Shown piece after piece: positions 1 through 11,637 of a DNA stretch of 64,000 nucleotides. Both the position numbers and the translations under genes were made by a program. The DNA is taken from contig NC_089823.1 of NCBI RefSeq assembly GCF_035046505.1, positions 6,219,267 through 6,283,266 on the forward strand, given 5' to 3'. Below the pieces are notes generated by a model. That model saw only the letters and a program-made list of their open reading frames with translations. It had not been told where the DNA came from and did no database searches. The stretch is from Tiliqua scincoides (taxonomy: Eukaryota; Chordata; Lepidosauria; Squamata; Scincidae). How positions within the stretch are numbered: the stretch's first letter is position 1; every line of letters begins with the position of its first letter.

Positions 1-198
1 TTACTAACATTGTTAATAGAATATATATAGTAGCTTGTTCAAAGTACAGGTCTGTAACGTTTCCCGAAATGCAGTCACATACCATGGTAGCATCAACTCT
101 ATTAGATTAAAAGTAAAACCTTGAAATGAATGGGGACCCACCTGAAATTGGCTCGCGACCCACCTAGTGGGTCCCGACCCACAGTTTGAGAAACACTG
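1..198 (+). mobile_element. hAT-type MITE, family A, right part
   Basis: The right end of a short non-autonomous hAT element runs in from the window edge. It ends with a terminal inverted repeat reading GTTTGAGAAACACTG at 184-198. The interior (CAAAGTACAGGTCTGTAAC, then a GGTAGCATCAA stretch) matches the complete copy at 11638-11981 and the inverted copy at 57723-58078. The left end lies outside the window, so no target duplication can be tested. A local duplication of the CGACCCAC motif lies just before the end. Confidence 0.8.
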
Positions 199-518
199 GC
201 CTAGATGGTTTGATGTGAAAGCGTTAAAACATCATGAGAATGTGGCTTTTATGAGGCTGGCAAAACTTGTAAGCAGCTACGTAATGTGGAAAAGTGGGGG
301 ATCAAACATTTTTTCTTCACCTCTCAGATTGCTAGAACTTGTGATCATCCAGTGACTGGCAGGAGATTCTAGGGCTTCTCCCCACACAACAGTACTTTGC
401 AGTACCAGCTGTCAACATTTTTCTTCTCAAGGCATACTGACCTCTATGATCTTCTCTGTGGTCTTCATCTCTTGTGATGTCCCTTCCGGCTTTCAGGAGA
501 CTCTTCTGAGTTCTGCGG

Positions 519-620
519 CTCCGTTTCTAGGGCAAATGTCTGTAATGATGAATTGACTGTCCCACTTCCTCTGCTGGCAGAACCAATTCATTACTACAGA
601 CAGTTGCCCTAGAAACAGAG
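519..620. repeat. small palindromic element (MITE-like)
   Basis: Two arms of about 36 bp, at 519-555 and 584-620, are near-perfect inverted repeats (CGTTTCTAGGGCAAATGTC against GACAGTTGCCCTAGAAAC) around a 28-bp loop. This is the shape of a short foldback DNA element. No target duplication is obvious and the family is not recognised. Confidence 0.55.
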
Positions 621-643
621 TCACGGAACCTTGAACAGTTTTT

Positions 644-723
644 CAGGGATTTTCAATGGCTGTGCTCCAAACTCCCATGGCACACTTATGGACCTTTCGC
701 TGCACACCCGTTGAAAATCACTG
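644..723. mobile_element. short hAT-type fragment, family D
   Basis: About 80 bp lies between CAGGGATTTTCAA and TTGAAAATCACTG, which form an inverted repeat. The interior (CATGGCACACTTATGGACC) resembles the element at 13790-14019. It looks like a heavily shrunken copy. Flanks do not give a clear 8-bp duplication. Confidence 0.5.
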
Positions 724-807
724 CTTTACAGGACTCCGTGGTAATGGCCACTGACATGTGGGTTGCTTTGAACAGCACCCATCAGCCCCCCTGCAGCCAC
801 CCCATCT

Positions 808-885
808 TGCCCCCATTTGCCCCTATCCATCTCTTCTCTCTCTCTCTGTGGGAGAGACTGCCCCCATTTGCCCCTATCCATCTCT
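808..885. repeat. 27-bp duplicated unit
   Basis: A 27-bp unit beginning TGCCCCCATTTGCCCC occurs at 808-834 and again, nearly unchanged, at 859-885, separated by a CT-rich spacer. It is a simple local duplication with no sign of function. Confidence 0.7.
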
Positions 886-2936
886 CCCACTCTCCACCCG
901 CTTGAAATGAAGCCTCAGTGTGGGAACTGAAGAAGGAAACTGGGAGAAGCATCGCTCTCTCCCCAAAAAGGAAGTTGCTTTCCTTTTGGGGAAGTAAGAG
1001 AGGAATCCCCCCATGCCGAGTTGTCATCGCCTCCTCTGCTCCTCTGCTTTGGCTTCTAAACTGGCCAGGTGAGAAGAATCCTGGGAATGTAATCCCCATT
1101 TCTGGCCAACAAAGGAGAAGAGTAGAGGAGGAGGAGGCGCTGATGGGTGCAAGAGGGCACCCAGAGGGCAGAATTTGAGTGTTGCTTCAAAGCTTGGGCC
1201 AGGCCTACTTAGGTGGCCTTAGAAAAGTATTTATTAGACAAAGTCATGGAGGGAAATGGGTCTGTAAATGGCCATTAGCCCTGCTGGTGTCATGGAACCA
1301 CCAGTCTCAGGGGCAATCTACCCCTATATGCCAGCTGCTGAGGCCTTACTGATGTCATGCTCACCTTGTGGGCTTCCTAGAGGCATTGGGCTGACCATTG
1401 GTGCTGGCAAAGAAGATGCTGAGCTAAGTAGGCCTTTGGGCACACCCAGAAGGGAAGATCTTGTGCCTCTTTCCAAAGAGTCACCAGGATGTTCCCCCAC
1501 TGTGTTCCCAAAGAGTCACTAGAATATTTGGGGAGGTTCTGGAAGTGATAGTCAAACCTAGTTGATTGAATCTGGAAATGCTCATCTCCAGTGTTGTCAG
1601 ATTCCCAACTCCTGGGTCTGTGTTGCTGAAATGGGGTTGTGAGCAACTGGATGAGTGAAACATTGCACAAAGAAAACTTTCCTTTTCTTTCTGTGCCCCA
1701 GTCAATGAGAGTTCATGTGCTTTATGGAGCAGTTCAAGGAGGGCTGCCTGCTCACCTCAACAGGAAGGACGGAATGAGCTGCTGGTTTAGTGGTCACAGC
1801 AATGCAACTGTGAACTGAAGTCCATCGGTGTGAGTCAAGTTTGCTTCCCATTTCAATACCTCAAGGATTATGCAACACTGAGCTTTGGGTTATGATGAAT
1901 GATACCAACACCCAACATTATAGCCCTGGACAAACACACAGGGCTGTCATCATGGTTCACTTCTCCTGGAATAACAATCTCTGAACTCGCTTCAACCTCT
2001 GGCTTGTTGGCAAGTCCTTATGACAAAATCAGAATGGAACTTGATGTCGGAGCAGCAGGCCCAGGTCTGGAAGCCAAAATCTGCAAGGCACAAATGGATC
2101 CTTGTAGCAGCTGGGAAGAGGGCACTTTTGTAGGAACTGCAGTTTGAGTGGATCAGGTTAAAAGCCCCCTCCTCCCATGCCTGAATGGGCCCCTCGTGAC
2201 TGTTATATTAATTAAGAATAAGTTAGTCCAAACGATGCATTCAACCTCACTTGTCTGGCTCGACCCACAGTTAATAGGCTTGCATTTAGAGCTTGTTACG
2301 GCCATGAAGAGGCAAAACAGGCAGCAGGGAGTGTCGCTTCTCACTTTCAGAGTGAGAAATATATGACTAGGTGGGTGGGGTTTGCAAGGCAGTCTGGATG
2401 AGAGATCCAAGATCCAGGCTGTTCAATGAGTGCAGTCATGACAACCTTTGACCCAAGTTGGTTTATGGCAGGTGATGATCTGATGGGAAGATGGTATGGT
2501 TCCAAATAACTGTTGTAAATGAAGGCTGCTGCAGAAAGTTCAAAGAAAGCCCTGCTGTTTGTCCACAGTGACTCGGAGCTCTGAAGTTCAACCAGGGTGC
2601 GAACAAATTCTCATGCCCAGGAGCTGTTGCATCCATAAACCAGGGCCCTTCAACAAAATTCACAGCCCAGCTCAGCAACTAGTTAGCCCAGAATGGGGTA
2701 TGGCAGATGGCAGGATGAGTCCTTTCAAAAGCAACCAGCCAGCAGGCTTAAGACAGAGGTCCTCCCCGCTGCACCCCCAGCCTCTGTGCCCAACTCCACA
2801 TAGTCTGAAATGGCTGAGGGATGCAGGGTGTGGGACAACATTCACGCTGAATAATGAAGGGAGGGGAGGTCAAGAACATGCAAGAGAGAGGAGGGGGGAA
2901 TTCCTCTATTATTCCTTGTGTGTGCCCCTTCTCCCC
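886..2936. other. unrecognised non-coding stretch
   Basis: About 2 kb in which I recognise only one old CR1 scrap (1340-1450, listed separately). Reading frames here are short (under 150 codons), lack splice context and resemble no family I know. A pair of inverted arms near 950-1000 (CCCCAAAAAGGAAG and its complement) is the only other local structure. Confidence 0.5.
1340..1450 (+). mobile_element. old CR1-type LINE 3' scrap
   Basis: The phrase GTGGGCTTCCTAGAGGCAT, followed by GATGCTGAGCTAAGTAGGCC and a CCTTTGGGC stretch, matches the typical 3' untranslated region of older CR1/L3 LINEs as I know it. It is short and diverged, so this is a low-to-moderate call. Confidence 0.45.
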
Positions 2937-2949
2937 CATTATTTGAGTA

Positions 2950-3590
2950 ATAGTAGGCAAGCTTCAGTCTCGAAAGACTCTAGTATCGCGCTCTGAATGG
3001 TGGTTCTGGAACAGCGTCTAGTGTGGCTGAAAAGGCCAATTCGGGAGTGACAATCCCTTCCACACCGGGAGCAAGTGCAGTCTGTCCCTGGTCTGTCTCC
3101 CTGGCTATGGGCATGCCTTCTTTGCCTCTTTGCTTCAGACTGTTGGCAAAGTGTCTCTTCAAACTGGGAAAGGCCATGCTGCACAGCCTGCCTCCAAGCG
3201 GGCCGCTCAGAGGCCAGGGTTTCCCACCTGTTGAGGTCCACTCCTAAGGCCTTCAGATCCCTCTTGCTGATGTCCTTGTATCGCAGCTGTGGTCTACCTG
3301 TAGGGCGCTTTCCTTGCACGAGTTCTCCATAGAGGAGATTCTTTGGGATCTGGCCATCATCCATTCTCACGACATGGCCAAGCCAACGCAGGCATCTCTG
3401 ATTCAGCAGTGAATACATGCTAGGGATTCCAGCACGTTCCAGGACTGTGTTGTTTGGAACTTTGTCCTGCCAGGTGAGGCCAGGGTTTCCCACCTGTTGA
3501 GGTCCACTCCTAAGGCCTTCAGATCCCTCTTGCAGATGTCCTTGTATCTCAGCTGTGGTCTACCTGTAGGGCGCTTTCCCTGCACGAGTA
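2950..3590 (-). mobile_element. RTE-like LINE, 3' fragment, copy 1
   Basis: This is a 5'-truncated LINE insertion read on the minus strand, flanked by a 13-bp target duplication (CATTATTTGAGTA at 2937-2949 and 3591-3603). The frame at 2939-3493 encodes the C-terminal part of the ORF2 protein. It has an LRWLGHVVRMDD motif, a GKRPTGRPQLRYKD motif and a terminal C2HC zinc finger (CSRCGRDC...H...C). The 3' tail carries the AGTCT-TTCG-AGACT hairpin. Oddly, its 5' side (3474-3590) repeats an internal segment (about 3212-3320), so roughly 110 bp is present twice in the same orientation. No RT catalytic core is included, so the copy is dead. Confidence 0.9.
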
Positions 3591-3603
3591 CATTATTTGA
3601 GTA

Positions 3604-6600
3604 TTAACAGTATAAAAGGTAGAGTGTTGCTGAGCATGGAGGTTCTATTTGTGTCACTAATCACATTTCATAGACCTTTCTTTCTTCCATCAATTGGCTG
3701 ACTCCTTTCTTCAAAGTCACGTAAGCTCTATTCTATATATTTGTTTTTAGGTGCACGCCCAGGAAGCAGGACAACGTCTTTGCAATGGACATGGGCTGGC
3801 ACACTTGTGTAGCACTGAGGTGAACTAGTAATGGAGCCATGACTGGCCTAACAGTCCCCTGTTGATTTTTTCCTCGAAAGCAAAGCCAGGTTTGCCTCTG
3901 CATGGTGTGTGAAATGGGCCCAAGGGACTGACCATCACCACATCTGGTGGAAATGGTAATGAGGTCTGTATGCTAATGTCACACTGCACCAGGAAGAACA
4001 GCTTCCTTCTGTCTCTCCTAAACACCAAATTAAGCCCCAGTCACAGGTGTTGCCACAGGCCATGTGCTCATCCACCCAGGCCCATGTCCAGGAGAGATCG
4101 CAGTACTTGCATGGGGAAGAACACTACGTCAAGCAGCTGCAGGTCTGGGCAGAAGCTCTCAACCCCGCCCCGCCCCCCACTGATCCTTTGAAGTAAGTTC
4201 CGCTGATTTCCTCCCCACCCCTTGGGACTAAAGAAAGGGAAAGTTGAGCCTCTCCAGACAGAGGAAAAGCAGGCTGCCCAACTTGGCTTGCACAATGCGT
4301 GCAGCCACATCCCGCCGTCCTGGCAGAGCAGTCGAGGCTGTGCAATCTCAAATGCTGTCAGAGGTTCGGTGTGACAGGCTGAGCTCCACCACACAAGAAA
4401 GTCTGGGAATGGGCCCAGGACTGTTCTCTGAAGCTTCTCTTCCAAGGACGGGCCTGGAGCGAACATGAGAAAAAGCCCTCCTGGATCAGGTCCGAGGGGG
4501 CACATCTAGTCCTGGTTGACCATCTCCTGGCAGCTCCTCTAAGAAAAGTCTTTGGGTGGTTGGATCATAGTTTTCTCATGTCGTGTGTGCTATGGCAGTC
4601 CACAGTGACACACCTGGGGCTGCATTTTAGAACTGGTGGCAAGAGAAGTGGCCAGTTTCAGTGGGATTTTTAAGAGAGTGCTTCTCTGAGATAAAAGGTG
4701 CCACAGGCAGTGCAGGTCCCAGGTTGCTGGGGGCCCTGGACAGAGCCCTGCCCTGGATTCCACACGCTGCCCCTCACCTACCTGCATTGGCGCCTTGCAG
4801 GAGTGCTCAAGCCAACCCACGGTCAGAACCCACAATCCTGCATTCCACTGTTTCCCCATTCCCTGCCTGCACCACCCACCCCGCCATTAGCATGTACATC
4901 AGCACTTCTGTCCAAACTCCTGCTCCTGTTTCACTGCCACAGAGAATCCTGGGAGCAGAACCTCTCCACTCCCACTGCCCTCTCTGCTGGGCTTCTTGAG
5001 AAGAAGCGGTGGTGGTGCTGGAGAAGGAGGAGATTGTCCCTCCCTACCCTTCTCTCTTTTGTTCTCTGGGCACATGAGAAATTGATGGGGCCACTGGATG
5101 GCGGCAGGCTGGGGGTGGCAGAGGGCAGGTGTGGGGCACAAGGCATTTCCCCCACCTGTTTGCCACCTGCTTCTGGATGTTCCTCCCTCATAGCTGGTCT
5201 ACCCCAGTGCACTGGATACTCCCATCATCCTCAGTACAAATGACTGAGGGGTTGGCCTGGCCTGGTGGACCCCGATGGGGTCCTGACCTGACCTGGCCAA
5301 TCTTCGACATGTCCCTGAACTGCGAAGCTTTGCATGGCATGCAGCTAAACACAGGAGCAGATCCAAATGCTGGCAAACCTCATTTACTCCTTTGCTATTT
5401 TGGTGTCTCAGGCTGTTTTTAAAGGCTTAGGAGCTTGGCCAGTAAAGAAAGGTGGCAACCCTGTTTGGACCTTTGTTTTTCTAGACTTCTAGTCTGTTCT
5501 AGATGGTGCTTTTCCGCTCCTTTACCCCCCTCTCTAATGTAAGACTGTGGCATTCACTTGCATGAGCCAGCCTCGTAAGTGCACACACATTCGGACACAT
5601 GTATTTGTGCATCTGCTTACACACACCCCCAACTGTTATGCAAACAGGATTCCAGTAAGTACGCCAGAGATGGGTGGGAAAGGACTGGAAGTTGAAGTCA
5701 CTTCTCAACACCAGCTGAGCTCGCACAGACATATGTTTTGCTTGTAGAAGGGCCCATTTCCGAGGTCAGGTCTTCATTCAGCTTATCTAGAGTTTCCTGT
5801 AACTTATGCTGTGACTTAATGACATATCAGCTGTGGCTCCGTTTGTCTCCTACTCCTTGCCCTTTCTGAGAACAAGGCTGTGGCTGACTCAGTAGGAACC
5901 TCGGAGGTGATAGGAAGGTCCAACATGGGTAGGAAAACAAGCAGAAATCAGGGGTCTTCATCACATTCCCCTTCCAAATGTCATCAAGGAGGGACATTCC
6001 AGGGCTGACTCTTCTTGGCAACGTCCACATGAGGGAGAGGGATAAAACAACCAGAAATGCAGGTGTTTGCGGCAGCTACAGGACCTCTGGACAGCACAAC
6101 AACAAGGTAAAGTCCAGCAATTGGGAAAACCTGAAATAGCTGGAAAAACTGAATTGTTTAGTTTTTTGTTTTAATGTAGCACAGAGTTGGGGGTCCTTTA
6201 GTCCATGAAGGCCACCTAGAAGAGACATCTGCCACAGTGTTGTAGCAATATGCTTGCTCTCCAAGTCAAAGTCTTGTAACTCTGGTTGACTAGTCTTGGG
6301 AAGGTGGCAGTGCTTTTCTGGAGGCCAATGTGCAATTCATGACCTTCAAGCAGGCCCACGTGTATAAATGAAACATTCTTTGGCAGGTTTGTCACATGGC
6401 AGCCTTTGGTCAAGTCTGGTATAGAAATAACATTAGTCCTGCCCAGTTTCTCTAGCAGGAATTTGAGGTGAGCTTTGGGGTAGCGGTGTAGGCATGCAGT
6501 TGCAGTGGGCCTGCCACTGTCCATGCAGAAAAGGCAGATCTCTCCCCACTGCTGACTTAGGGTTTAACCCTACCAGGCTCTTTCTGATGGGCAAATCAAA

Positions 6601-7136
6601 AGGCCCACGTTTCATTCACTTCCTGCTTGATACATTTTGTACTGTCAAAGCCTAGCAAAATTGGGTCAGCCACCCGAGATTGTCCAATACAGGATCCTTT
6701 TTAGAGGCTAATCCAGCCTCCCAACCTTTCAGCAACTCAAAGATCTGGACAGTCTGTTCAGTCCCTCCAATGATGAAGCAACGCCATCACTGTGACCACA
6801 CAGCTGGGATGATAATTCCTTGTCTGGAAACAGTCCTTTTCTGTCTCAGTCCCAGGTAGAGACTCAGCTGAAACAAAAGACTGGAAAAAAGAAGAAGGAC
6901 AGATGTTTAGATGGATGAAACTGTTCTGGACAGCAAGCATTTCAGCACTTCCTGAAAATGATGGCTTCTGTTGACTTTGGACCATGTAGGATTTGCCACA
7001 TAAGTCTGGCATTTGTTGACATGCACAAAGCTTTGAGAGAGAAAAATAATTGTACATGATTCTGGGTCATCATATGTGTTGTTTTATCTAAAGAAAAAAC
7101 AAGTAGTTCTGAGAACTACATATTCATATCCTCCCA
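3604..7136. other. unrecognised non-coding stretch
   Basis: About 3.5 kb without a repeat, RNA gene or coding region that I can name. The longest frame (4698-5243, 181 codons) is rich in Pro, Ser, Cys and Trp with no domain, typical of a chance frame. Short purine or pyrimidine runs and a CA-rich patch near 5580-5630 are the only low-complexity features. Confidence 0.5.
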
Positions 7137-7478
7137 CCCAGTTTGCATCACCCAGAGCGAGAGGTCACCCCTATGTTGGGCCTCCTCCCATGCAGTGGGT
7201 AGGGCAATGTCCCAGGTGGTGGGTGTGGTGATGTACCACATTGCCACACCCCTATTGGGCTTTTTGGCTATAACATTTGATAGAATCGAGATATTTCAAC
7301 ATGGTTTGTTCCATTGCATTCTGCATGAAATTACACATCGATTGATGTATAATATGATGGTATTATTCAAAAATACCATGATTTTAAAAATTTTGGCCAG
7401 TAGTGGTGTCAGCCCCCCCAGCACGTGTCACCTGGTGTGGCCCACACCACCCACACCCCCCTAGCGACACCCCCACCC
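7137..7478 (+). mobile_element. hAT-type MITE, family C
   Basis: The diagnostic interior (a TTTGATAGAAT motif, GAGATATTTCAACATGG, then TTTAAAAATTTTGGCCAGT) recurs at 10899-11215, 17609-18432, 41448-41721, 43945-44270 and 63525-63712. The outer ends are worn: the right side reads TAGCGACACCC where better copies read TGATACCACTG. Boundaries are approximate and no target duplication was found. Confidence 0.65.
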
Positions 7479-7688
7479 CATTTACAATATTACTGAAAAG
7501 TAGTACTGCTCAAGCAAGTCAAACTGCTTGAGCAATTAGGATTGAAAAATTCACATGGAATTCTGTGCCAACCAAATGCCCATCGTACATTTTGCTCAAA
7601 GGAAGTTCAGTTTCCTGAGGAAGGAGGGAACAAGTGCTGGGAGGAATAATTAACAACATTAAGCAACATTAAGGGGAACATTAACAGC

Positions 7689-9617
7689 AACATTAAAGGG
7701 AATTATAAAAGCTTCTTCAAATATGTTAGAAGCAGGAAACCCGCCAGAGAAGCGGTTGGCCCTCTGGAAGGTGAGGGAGGGAAAGTGGAGATAAAAGGAG
7801 ACTTAGAGATGGCAGAGAAATTAAATGAGTTCTTTGCATCTGTCTTCATGGCAGAAGACCTCGGGCAGATACAGCTGCCCGAACGGCCCCTCCTGACCAA
7901 GGAATTAAGTCAGATAGAGGTTAAAAGAGAAGATGTTTCAGAACTCATTGATAAATTGAAGATCAATAAGTCACCGGCCCTGATGGCATCCACCCAAGAG
8001 TTATTAAGGAATTGAAGAATGAAGTTGCTGATCTCTTGACTAAAATATGCTTGTCCCTCAAAATGGCCATGGTGCCAGAAGATTGGAGGATTGCAAATGT
8101 CACACCTATCTTTAAAAAGGGAAAGAGGGGGGATCCGGGAAACTATAAGCCGGTCAGCCTAACATCTATAGTGGGTAAGATGGTGGAATGCCTCATCAAA
8201 GATAGAATCTCAAAACACATAGATGAACAGGCCTTGCTGAGGGAGAATCAGCATGGCTTCTGTAAGTGTAAGTCTTGCCTCACAAACCTTATAGAATTCT
8301 TTGAAAAGGTCAACAGGCATGTGGATGCGAGAGAACCCGTAGACATTATATATCTGGACTTTCAGAAGGCGTTTGACACGGTCCCTCACCAAAGGCTACT
8401 GAAAAAACTCCACAGTCAGGGAATTAGAGGACAGGTCCTCTCATGGATTGAGAACTGGTTGAAGACCAGGAAACAGAGAGTGGGTGTCAACAGGCAATTT
8501 TCACAATGGAGAGAAGTGAAAAGTGGTGTGCCCCTAGGATCTGTCCTGGGACCAGTGCTTTTCAACCTCTTCATAAATGACCTGGAGACAGGGTTAAGCA
8601 GTGAGGTGGCTAAGTTTGCAGATGACACAAAACTTTTCCGAGTGGTAAAGACCAGAAGTGATTGTGAGGAGCTCCAGAAGGATCTCTCCAGACTGGCAGA
8701 ATGGGCAGCAAAATGGCAGATGCGCTTCAATGTCAGTAAGTGTAAAGTCATGCACATTGGGGCAAAAAACCAAAATTTCACATATAGGCTAATGGGTTCT
8801 GAGCTGTCTGTGACAGATCAGGAGAGAGATCTTGGGGTGGTGGTGGACAGGTCGATGAAAGTGTCGACCCAATGTGCGACGGCAGTGAAGGCCAATTCTA
8901 TGCTTGGGATCATTAGAAAAGGTATTGAGAACAAAACGGCTGATATTATAATGCCGTTGTACAAATCGATGGTAAGGCCACACCTGGAGCATTGTGTCCA
9001 GTTCTTTTTGCCGCATCTCAAAAAGGACATAGTGGAAATGGAAAAGGTGCAAAAGAGAGCGACTAAGATGATTACTGGGCTGGGGCACCTTCCTTATGAG
9101 GAAAGGCTACGGCGTTTGGGCCTCTTCAGCCTAGAAAAGAGGTGCCTGAGGGGGGACATGATTGAGACATACAAAATTATGCAGGGGATGGACAGAGAGA
9201 TGCTCTTTACACTCTCACATAACACCAGAACCAGGGGACATCCACTAAAATTGAGTCTTGGGAGAGTTAGAACAGACAAAAGAAAATATTTCCTTACTCA
9301 GCGTGTGGTTGGTCTGTGGTACTCCTTGTCACAGGATGTGGTGATGGCACCTGGCCTGGATGCCTTTAAAAGGGAATTGGACAAGTTTCTGGAGGAAAAA
9401 TCCATTACGGGTTAAAAGCTGTGATGTATATGTGCAACCTCCTGATTTTAGATATGGGCTATGTCAGAATGCCAGATGCAAGGGAGGGCACCAGGATGAG
9501 GTCTCTCGTTATCTGGTGTGCTCCCTGGGGGATTTGGTGGGCCACTGTGAGATACAGGAAGCTGGACTGGATGGGCCTATGGCCTGATCCAGTGGGGCTG
9601 TTCTTATGTTCTTATGA
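7689..9617 (+). mobile_element. CR1-type LINE, 5'-truncated, nearly 2 kb
   Basis: This is the longest LINE copy in the window. Its coding part is already open at 7689, upstream of any ATG (residues NIKGNYKSFFKYVRSRK), continues through the RT domain to a stop at 9413-9415, and is followed by a roughly 200-bp 3' untranslated region. That region ends in two copies of the 8-bp unit GTTCTTAT, the hallmark of CR1 3' ends. The 5' endonuclease domain is absent. A one-base loss near 7972-7978 breaks the frame: KSPALMAS appears where the family has KSPGPDGIHP. No clear target duplication was found, which is usual for CR1. Confidence 0.92.
8012..9415 (+). pseudogene. CR1 ORF2 fragment: reverse transcriptase and C-terminal domain
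   Basis: A 467-codon open frame encodes the RT part of a CR1 LINE ORF2 protein. Landmarks are PEDWRIANVTPIFKKG (about residues 22-37), motif A YLDFQKAFD (114-122), motif B GVPLGSVLGP (172-181) and motif C FADD (202-205, bases 8615-8626). A C-terminal region with LGHLPYEERLRRLGLFSLEKR follows. In the family this enzyme copies LINE RNA at nicked target DNA. Motif B has Leu where the second copy (39410-40003) has Gln (GVPQGS), a change likely to harm activity. The ATG at 8012 is only the first Met after a frameshift, not a native start. The copy also lacks the endonuclease, so it is not an active gene. It sits inside the CR1 insertion at 7689-9617. Confidence 0.9.
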
Positions 9618-9840
9618 ATAAGAACCTCCCAACTGGACCATCTTGTTCAGAATCCTTTTATCCAACACTGATCAGTGACTCTGGGAAGCCCACCAGCAGG
9701 GCAGAGATGTGACTATCTTTCCTTATCGTTTGCACCTAGCATGTGGTAGGCTGCTTCCGAACATGGAAGTTCCACAGTTATCATGGCTAAGGGCCATCAT
9801 TAGAAATATTCTCCAAAACTATGCCTAATCCCCTTTTCAC

Positions 9841-9990
9841 AAGAAGACCACAGGTCCAACTAGTCTGGCATCCTGTTCCCAGCACTGGTTAACCAGATGC
9901 TTCTGGCAAACCCACAAACAGGATCTGAAAGCACCAGCTGTCCCCCACTGCTTCCCCCCAGGGACTGGAATTCAAACATCCACTGGCTTT
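9841..9990 (-). mobile_element. old CR1-type 3' fragment
   Basis: The order GGCATCCTGTTCCCA, AACCAGATGCTTCTGG and CCCACAAACAGGATCTGAA is the reverse-strand 3' untranslated pattern of an older CR1 subfamily. It is much more diverged than the young copies nearby. Confidence 0.6.
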
Positions 9991-10111
9991 GAACACAAGA
10001 ACGTCATTCAGTTATCTACATTCAATGTACAAGATAAGTTTCAGATTCTTTTGAACATATTTTTTTCCGGTTGGGGTGGAAGAGGAGGCTACATTGCAGA
10101 TACCACGGAAG

Positions 10112-10317
10112 CAGTGGTGTAGCTAGAGGGGGCACAAAGCACTAAGTTTTGCAGGGAACCTCACTGCAGCATGCAAGTGGCTCCTCCCCTTCCAAGCCAT
10201 TCCGGGTGGTGGGAGCACAACAGAGGAATGGCTCAGAAGGAGAGGGGCTGCTTGCAATGCCGTGGTAAGGGTCCCTGCAAAACTTACTGCTTTGCACCCC
10301 CTCTGGCTACAGCACTG
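10112..10317 (+). mobile_element. hAT-type MITE, family B, complete
   Basis: A 206-bp element runs from CAGTGGTGTAGCTAGAGGG to CCCTCTGGCTACAGCACTG. The inverted repeats extend about 40 bp inward (CAAAGCACTAAGTTTTGCAGGG against its complement). It is flanked by 8-bp target duplications CACGGAAG / CATGGAAG (one mismatch). The CAGTGG ends plus 8-bp duplication identify the hAT superfamily. No coding capacity; it depends on a transposase encoded elsewhere. Confidence 0.88.
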
Positions 10318-10898
10318 CATGGAAGCTAGCAGGGAACTGAAATACTGGGTTGGCTGAGTTTTTCTTTTGTGTGGCTTCTAGCAGTTGTTGGAGTAGACTG
10401 GCTCGTGGTCAGTGCCCTGCACAGTTTCTCAGGGATGCTCTGATGACCACTGTCCTTCCCAGGCTTCCTACAGCTCCAAAAAGTTTCGATATAGGTTGGG
10501 AATCCAGCACAGGGAAACCGGTTAATCACACAAATATGAAAATATATCCCTTGCTTGCACTGTTTTATTTCTTTGTTGCAGAGTTAGCCGTAACTCTGCC
10601 CTGCTGGATGGATCAAGGCTCGTGTAGTTTCAGTGATGGTGGAGCAATCTGAACAGGTATCGTTGGGAGGCAATGTGGGTTTAAACCCACATCTCTCAGC
10701 ACGTATGTCTGCCAGTACCCTGGTATGTCATGCTGAATGCAGTGTGCCTTCCTCTGCTTTAGGGGGCAGAGTACAAACACACAATGGAAGTCCAGCATGG
10801 CAAGCATCGTGTTGCACTATCTGCTCTATCACTTGCCTTCTCCTTCCTCACAGAAGTCAATGCTTCTCTTGGTTTCTGAGAGAGAAGGCTGAGCACAC

Positions 10899-11215
10899 CA
10901 GTGGTATCACTAGTGTCAGCCATCCATCCAAGATGTCCAGCGCATCACCTGTATGATGAAACTCCTCCCATGCAGTGGGTGTGGCAATACCCCATGCTGT
11001 GCTAGTTTTTTTGGCTATTACTTTTGCTAGAATAGAGATATTTCAGGGTGGTCCGTTTCATTGCATTCTGCATGAAATTATACATTAATTGATATATAAC
11101 ATGATGGTATTACTCAAAGATAACAAGATTTTAAAAATTTTGGCCAGTGGTGGTGTCACTCCCTTCCCTGTGCACATCACATGGTGCAACCTGCACCCCC
11201 TTATTGATACCACTG
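10899..11215 (+). mobile_element. hAT-type MITE, family C, complete
   Basis: The 317-bp element starts CAGTGGTATCACTAG and ends TTGATACCACTG, with the family C interior (GAGATATTTCAGGGTGG and TTTAAAAATTTTGGCCAGTGG). The flanks GAGCACAC and GGGCACAG agree at 6 of 8 positions if the end is shifted by one base, consistent with an old 8-bp target duplication. Confidence 0.8.
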
Positions 11216-11396
11216 GGCACAGCTGAGATAGGGGTCAAGCAGAATTCGCCTACCTCCCCTGGTGTCCCTGGCATTGGTGGGATAGGTGAGTTGGTCTCAT
11301 CTTTCTTTGACCTTGACGCACTTGACTGTGACCTTGCTGTATGCTTCTTGACCCTTTACATTCTTTCAGATGTCAATGCAAACTTTTTATTGTATG

Positions 11397-11615
11397 AAAG
11401 GGGTACAAGCCATGATGTGTATGCACAACCTCCTGATTTTAGAAATGGGCTATGTCAGAATGGGCTATGCAAGGGAGGGCACCAGGATGAGGTCTCTTGT
11501 TATCTGCTGTGCTCCCTGGGGCATTTGGTGGGCCACTGTGAAATACAAGGAGCTGGACTAGATGGGCCTATGGCCTGATCCAGTGGGGCTGTTTTTATGT
11601 TCTTATGTTCTTATG
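11397..11615 (+). mobile_element. CR1 3' end fragment
   Basis: About 220 bp of CR1 3' untranslated region: a GATGTGTATGCACAACC phrase, GAGCTGGACTAGATGGGCC, GCCTGATCCAGTGGGGCTG and the terminal octamer GTTCTTAT repeated. It is extremely 5'-truncated and non-coding. Confidence 0.9.
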
Positions 11616-11637
11616 AGATTAATTATATGCATCACAC

